Under the pieces are notes generated by a model, which saw nothing but the letters and a program-made list of their open reading frames with translations, ran no database searches and was not told the origin of the DNA. A program made the translations under genes and the position numbers. From JBBAEV01 sp041655735 (GTDB lineage Bacteria > Bacillota_I > Bacilli_A > RF39 > UBA660), in the NCBI GenBank assembly GCA_041655735.1, contig JBBAEV010000033.1, positions 1 to 8,685 on the forward strand: a stretch of DNA of 8,685 nt, in the 5' to 3' direction. Each line of letters starts with the position of its first letter. Position 1 is the first letter of the stretch. Below are positions 5,152 through 8,685 of this stretch, piece by piece.

Positions 5152-7824
5152 TTAACATATTAACTTCTTTTTTTTAACGAATTTAAATATTTCCATAATT
5201 AATAATATTGGTAGTGCTAAAACAAATATTTTTAAAGCATCAGTCCAAGAAATAATTGTTAACTTTAGAATATTACTAAAAAATTCGCTATTAATAACAA
5301 ATACTTGTAATAACAAAGTACTTATAATTACTATTATTACCATAGGATTATCTTTAAATGGAATCTTAAAAATAGATCTAGTCTCACTTCTACAATTTAA
5401 AACATGAATATTTTGCATAAAAACCATTAATAAAAGAATATAACTTCTTGCCGTAATAACATTTACATTTGAACTTAATAAAACTGTCCACAAACCAAAG
5501 ATAATTAATCCCGTTGATATCCCCGATAATAATACTCCTTGTAATAGCAACTTATTAAATATTTTTTCGTGAGGCTTTCGGGGCTTTTCTTTCATTACAT
5601 TAGGTTCACCCTTTTCAAAAGCTAAAGCTACATCTTGAAGACCATCTGTTACCAGATTTAACCATAATAATTGAACAGCTATTAGAGGCATTGGATACCC
5701 AAAAACAATTGATAAAATAACAAATAATACTTCTGCAACTCCTGAGGAAAGTAACATATATATTACTTTCCTAACATTATTATAAGCATTCCTTCCTTCT
5801 TCAACTCCTAACACAATAGAAAGAAAATTATCATCAGTAATAATCATTGAGCTTGTTTCTTTAGCAACATCAGTACCGCTTCCCATGGCAATACCAATAT
5901 TGGCACTTTTTAATGCTGGAGCGTCATTAACCCCATCTCCAGTAACAGCTATAAATTCACCTTGTCGCTTGTATGATTCTACAATTTCATATTTTATGTT
6001 GGGATTTACTCTAGTAAATACTTTCTTTGATTTTATAAATTTATCAAAAATAACTGATCCTTTTTTTAAATACTCCTCCAATTCTATTCCTGTTGTAACC
6101 TCATCATATTTAGTCGTTATTTTTAACTCCTTTGCAATATGAAAAGCGGTTAGAGGATGATCTCCTGTTATCATAACTGTCTTTATACCAGCCTCTTGAC
6201 ATTTTTTTATAGCTGGAATAACTTCTTTTCTAATTGGATCTATAAAACCAACCATACCCACAAAAGTAAGCTTTGGGATATCTTCATTTTTATAATCTTT
6301 ATTTTGTACATCATTCTTCATTTGTCCTTTAGCAATAGCAATAACCCGATATCCTTCCTTCGCTAAAAGATTATTTTGCTTTATTAATAATTCTTTATTA
6401 ATTGATACTACTTCATCATTATGATACATAGTATCACAAAACTCTAATATTTTTTCTAATGAGCCTTTACTAGTACAAAATATTTTCTCATTATCTTTAT
6501 AAAAAGTAGCAGAATATTTTTGAACTGACTCATAAGGAATACTTCCTAATATTTTTACATTGACATTATCACTTGTAATATCTAATTTATATCCTAAAGC
6601 TAAAAAAGCCACATCAATAGAATCTTCAACATATTTCCATTCTTTACCATATAATATTAATTTAGCTTCATTATTAATAACACCTAATAATGCCAAATGA
6701 TTTAATTCCTTATTATGTACCTTTTTACCTTTATAAATTACATTACCAATACCATTATATCCAATACCACTAACTTCAAAAGATTTACCATTGGGTAATA
6801 ATATTTTCTTAGCTGTTTGTTCATTTAAAGTAAGGGTTCCTGTTTTATCACTCGCTATTATAGTACAACTTCCTAAACTTTCTACAGAATTTAATTTTTT
6901 AACTAAAACATTTTTTTTGGCCATTCGATTAGAAGCTATAGAAAGAGTCAAGGTAAGAGCTACCGGCAATCCTTCAGGAATAGCAGAAACTGATAAAGCT
7001 ACAATAGAGAAGAATATCTCCCTCGGCATATACCCTCTTATATATAAAATTATACCAATGATTAAAGCTATTATTGCAGTAAATATTCCTATCTGTTTAG
7101 TAAAATGTTCCATTCTAATAACTAAAGGAGATTTAGTATCAGCTGTAAGTAATACTTTATTAGTAACAGCTCCTATTTCGGTATTAATTCCTGTCGCTAT
7201 TACTACTCCCATTCCTCTTCCTTTCACTACGGAGGTACCAGCATATAACATGTTTTTTCGATCAATCAAACCAGTATTTTCTTCTATGATATCATTACTT
7301 TTCTCTGAAGCCACTGATTCTCCTGTTAAGATAGCTTCATTAATATAAAGATTATTAGTTGTAATTAATCGTATATCAGCAGGAATCTTATCTCCTGAAT
7401 CAACATAAACAATATCACCTACAACCAATTCTTCTGAATCAATTTGTACTTTTAATCCATCCCTTAATACTGATGCTGTCACCTTTATTAATCTTTGTAA
7501 TGATTCAGCACTTTTTTCAGCTTTCCATTCTTGAATTGTACCTAAAATAGCATCTACTAATATAACAAATAAAATAAAAACAGCATCAACAACTTCATTA
7601 ATAATAATTGATAAAAGGATAGTTATAATTAATATATAAATAATAGGATTATTAAATTGTTTTAAAAATACTTTTAATATAGTATCTTTTTTATCCTTAG
7701 GTAATATATTTTTACCATCTTTTTTTAACCTTATTTGAGCTTCTTTATTAGTAAGTCCTTTTTTAGAGGCATCAATATTTTTAAAAATGACTTCAATTTC
7801 ATCACTATGTGAATTGCTATACAT
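5152..7824 (-). CDS. P2-type (Ca2+-ATPase-like) cation-transporting P-type ATPase
   Basis: A complete 890-residue ion pump in the cell membrane. I choose ATG at 7824, because AGGTGA lies five bases before it; the upstream in-frame GTG at 7833 is itself part of that SD and has none of its own. Domains: N-terminal cation-ATPase segment, M1-M2 (about 59-97), actuator with TGES (167-170), M3-M4 with PEGLP (283-287), DKTGTLT with phosphorylated D326, nucleotide domain with KGS (K453), hinge TGDHP and GDGVND (629-634), then M5-M10. The M6 motif NLVTD (N723, T726, D727) and the M4 glutamate match Ca2+ site II of SERCA. In M5, SERCA N768 is Gly (G695), though the E771 equivalent E698 remains. Ca2+ is the likeliest substrate, but Na+, H+ or Mn2+ cannot be excluded. 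It sits between smpB and ssrA, flanked by direct repeats, implying insertion. Confidence 0.95.
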   Translation of the reverse strand: MYSNSHSDEIEVIFKNIDASKKGLTNKEAQIRLKKDGKNILPKDKKDTILKVFLKQFNNPIIYILIITILLSIIINEVVDAVFILFVILVDAILGTIQEWKAEKSAESLQRLIKVTASVLRDGLKVQIDSEELVVGDIVYVDSGDKIPADIRLITTNNLYINEAILTGESVASEKSNDIIEENTGLIDRKNMLYAGTSVVKGRGMGVVIATGINTEIGAVTNKVLLTADTKSPLVIRMEHFTKQIGIFTAIIALIIGIILYIRGYMPREIFFSIVALSVSAIPEGLPVALTLTLSIASNRMAKKNVLVKKLNSVESLGSCTIIASDKTGTLTLNEQTAKKILLPNGKSFEVSGIGYNGIGNVIYKGKKVHNKELNHLALLGVINNEAKLILYGKEWKYVEDSIDVAFLALGYKLDITSDNVNVKILGSIPYESVQKYSATFYKDNEKIFCTSKGSLEKILEFCDTMYHNDEVVSINKELLIKQNNLLAKEGYRVIAIAKGQMKNDVQNKDYKNEDIPKLTFVGMVGFIDPIRKEVIPAIKKCQEAGIKTVMITGDHPLTAFHIAKELKITTKYDEVTTGIELEEYLKKGSVIFDKFIKSKKVFTRVNPNIKYEIVESYKRQGEFIAVTGDGVNDAPALKSANIGIAMGSGTDVAKETSSMIITDDNFLSIVLGVEEGRNAYNNVRKVIYMLLSSGVAEVLFVILSIVFGYPMPLIAVQLLWLNLVTDGLQDVALAFEKGEPNVMKEKPRKPHEKIFNKLLLQGVLLSGISTGLIIFGLWTVLLSSNVNVITARSYILLLMVFMQNIHVLNCRSETRSIFKIPFKDNPMVIIVIISTLLLQVFVINSEFFSNILKLTIISWTDALKIFVLALPILLIMEIFKFVKKKKLIC

Positions 7825-7874
7825 ATTTCTCACCTAGTATAATTATAACATTAAAAATATATTATCTCCTATTT

Positions 7875-7903
7875 AATATAACATAATAGCAATACATTGA
7901 CAC
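7875..7903 (-). promoter_or_regulatory. Candidate extended -10 promoter of the ATPase gene
   Basis: GTGTCA (7903-7898), a 17-base spacer and TATATT (7880-7875), with TG one base before the -10 box (TGTTATATT), lie 50 bases before the ATPase ATG. It is outside repeat copy A, so it would have arrived with the ATPase gene. A second TGTTATAAT nearer the gene lies too close to leave a full Shine-Dalgarno. Confidence 0.4.
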
Positions 7904-7916
7904 AATATATAATATA

Positions 7917-7953
7917 CTAGACGCTATTATCCCCGGCAAAGTTAATCAACTCC
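7917..7953 (-). pseudogene. Decayed 5' fragment of ssrA
   Basis: On the minus strand this begins GGAGTTGATTAACTTTGCC, against GGGGCTGATTTGGCTTCGAC in the real ssrA. It continues with GGATAATAG where ssrA has AGATAATAG. Homology fades at about 7917, after some 37 nt. Upstream, the former promoter keeps its spacing, but the -10 box is TATATT. No tag frame or tRNA-like 3' half follows, so it cannot work as tmRNA; it is the broken end of the duplicated segment. Confidence 0.7.
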
Positions 7954-7991
7954 ACACATTAGAATATATTACTTTTTATATTATATACAAG

Positions 7992-8016
7992 AAAAAAGTT
8001 ATCGTTAAATAACTTT
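7992..8016 (-). terminator. Intrinsic terminator of smpB
   Basis: Minus strand AAAGTTAT (8016-8009), a 6-base loop, ATAACTTT (8002-7995), then T's forms a perfect 8-bp AT-rich stem. It overlaps the last two bases of the smpB stop codon, a compact arrangement. Confidence 0.75.
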
Positions 8017-8449
8017 ACCTTCTAACTATTCTTCTCATTTCTCTTTCTTGTTCTCTTTTTTTAATAGTTTCCCTTTTATCATAACTTTTTTTACCTTTGC
8101 CCAATCCAAGTAATATTTTAGCCTTATTATTTTTAAAATATAATTTTAAAGGTACTAATGTGTATCCCATTTCTTGTGTTTTACCACTTAATTTCATTAT
8201 CTCTTTCTTATGCATTAATAACTTTCTAGTCCTTGTTTCTTCATGATTAAACCTGCTTCCTTCATTGTAGGGAGATATAAACATATTTAAAAGAAATAAT
8301 TCTCCTCTTTTTATTATCGCATAAGAATCTCTAAGTTGCACTTTACCATCTCTAATTGATTTTATTTCGGTACCAGTAAGTACTATTCCTGCTTCATAAG
8401 TATCTTCTATTTGATAATCATAATTCGCTTTTTTATTTAATATTTCCAT
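8015..8449 (-). CDS. smpB: SsrA-binding protein SmpB
   Basis: A complete 144-residue protein that binds the tRNA-like part of tmRNA, delivers it to stalled ribosomes, and places its C-terminal tail in the empty mRNA channel. Family hallmarks: NKKANYDYQIEDTYEAGI at the N-terminus, VLTGTEIKSIRDGKVQLRDSYA (about 23-44, given here in part as LTGTEIKSIRDG), the NEGSRFNHEETRTRKLL region (about 62-78) and the basic tail GKGKKSYDKRETIKKRE (about 117-133). Length is normal for the family. ATG at 8449 has AAAGGAG seven bases upstream. The preceding frame ends 4 nt before the start, with its last codons inside the Shine-Dalgarno, so the two are co-transcribed and probably coupled. A terminator overlaps the stop. 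Its RNA partner ssrA lies 2.9 kb downstream, displaced by the ATPase gene. Confidence 0.98.
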   Translation of the reverse strand: MEILNKKANYDYQIEDTYEAGIVLTGTEIKSIRDGKVQLRDSYAIIKRGELFLLNMFISPYNEGSRFNHEETRTRKLLMHKKEIMKLSGKTQEMGYTLVPLKLYFKNNKAKILLGLGKGKKSYDKRETIKKREQEREMRRIVRR

Positions 8450-8453
8450 ATTA

Positions 8454-8685
8454 TCACTCCTTTAAAGGCCTTACTATTATATCACTTCTATATTGTTTTA
8501 TTATATCACTATAAGTTTTATAATGATTTTCATAATTAGATAATATATTACTTGTTAGTTCACTATAAGGTATAACTTTAAAGTTACGCCACTTACTATA
8601 ATAAGTATATATTAATGTCCCCTCTATATTTTTATAACTAATAGTAGTTTCATACTTGTCTACTATTTTTTTAATATCAAGTGAT
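8454..8685 (-). CDS. C-terminal part of an unidentified protein upstream of smpB
   Basis: An open frame enters from the right edge and ends with TGA at 8456-8454, giving 76 visible residues. It ends in VRPLKE, and the stop lies just after the GGAG that serves smpB. The visible part is rich in Tyr, Ser, Asn and Ile, without Gly-rich or membrane stretches. It includes YTYYSKWRNFKVIPYSEL and a probable helix SNILSNYENHYKTYSDIIKQ near the end. I do not recognise a family. In many low-GC Gram-positives the gene before smpB is rnr (RNase R), but this tail does not look like the S1 domain and basic tail of that enzyme. The coding call rests on the long open frame and tight spacing to smpB. Confidence 0.65.
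   Translation of the reverse strand, partial: SLDIKKIVDKYETTISYKNIEGTLIYTYYSKWRNFKVIPYSELTSNILSNYENHYKTYSDIIKQYRSDIIVRPLKE

Larger units (their letters stand above)
7917..8026. repeat. Direct repeat copy A: smpB-end/ssrA-start segment beside smpB
   Basis: This is the partner of 5035-5144, about 2.88 kb away in direct orientation. It includes the real 3' end of smpB and its intact terminator, then the decayed ssrA promoter and ssrA 5' fragment. Substitutions between copies are mostly transitions, as expected of an old duplication. Confidence 0.8.

Noticed and set aside
5885..7348. Plus-strand open frames inside the ATPase gene.
   Set aside because: They are antisense shadows of conserved P-type ATPase motifs and have no start signals.
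5152..7824. IS element or integrase carrying the ATPase gene.
   Set aside because: No transposase, recombinase or terminal inverted repeats are visible between the direct repeats; only the repeats themselves support insertion.

Overview
The window is very AT-rich and reads as a low-GC Gram-positive (Bacillota) chromosome. The tmRNA and its tag reading frame resemble those of Bacillus, but the predicted tag ends in -LSFA, which recalls Mollicutes. This suggests a lineage near the Bacilli/Mollicutes border; that placement is a low-confidence inference. The standard genetic code is likely, because TGA ends two genes exactly where the next gene's start or Shine-Dalgarno begins, and Trp is TGG.

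Layout, left to right. On the minus strand, a 51-residue two-helix membrane protein (950-1105) overlaps by 4 nt an ABC1/UbiB-type kinase that runs off the left edge. Divergently, on the plus strand (1399-2106), lies a protein with two LysM domains and one CAP domain, without a signal peptide, resembling SafA-type spore-coat proteins. It faces a minus-strand APH-fold phosphotransferase (2169-2951) across a shared bidirectional terminator. Upstream of the phosphotransferase lie a terminator-like hairpin and a damaged tRNA-Ser(GCT) whose anticodon and D arms are intact but whose acceptor stem no longer pairs. Next comes a membrane-anchored protein of unknown function (3257-4594) with a clear sigma-A-type promoter and a perfect inverted-repeat terminator.

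The right half is a trans-translation locus: ssrA (tmRNA, 4713-5072) and smpB (8015-8449), both on the minus strand. They are separated by a complete P2-type cation-pumping ATPase gene (5152-7824). An unidentified reading frame enters from the right edge and ends 4 nt before smpB.

The main discovery is that the ATPase gene lies between two diverged direct copies of a roughly 110-nt segment made of the smpB 3' end, its terminator, the ssrA promoter and the ssrA 5' end. The copy beside smpB keeps the terminator and has a decayed promoter and ssrA start. The copy beside ssrA keeps the promoter and ssrA start and has a weakened terminator and smpB remnant. smpB and ssrA were therefore probably adjacent before the ATPase gene arrived. 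A second repeat pair (1232-1264 and 2977-3014) lies upstream of the two kinase-fold genes, ABC1 and APH.
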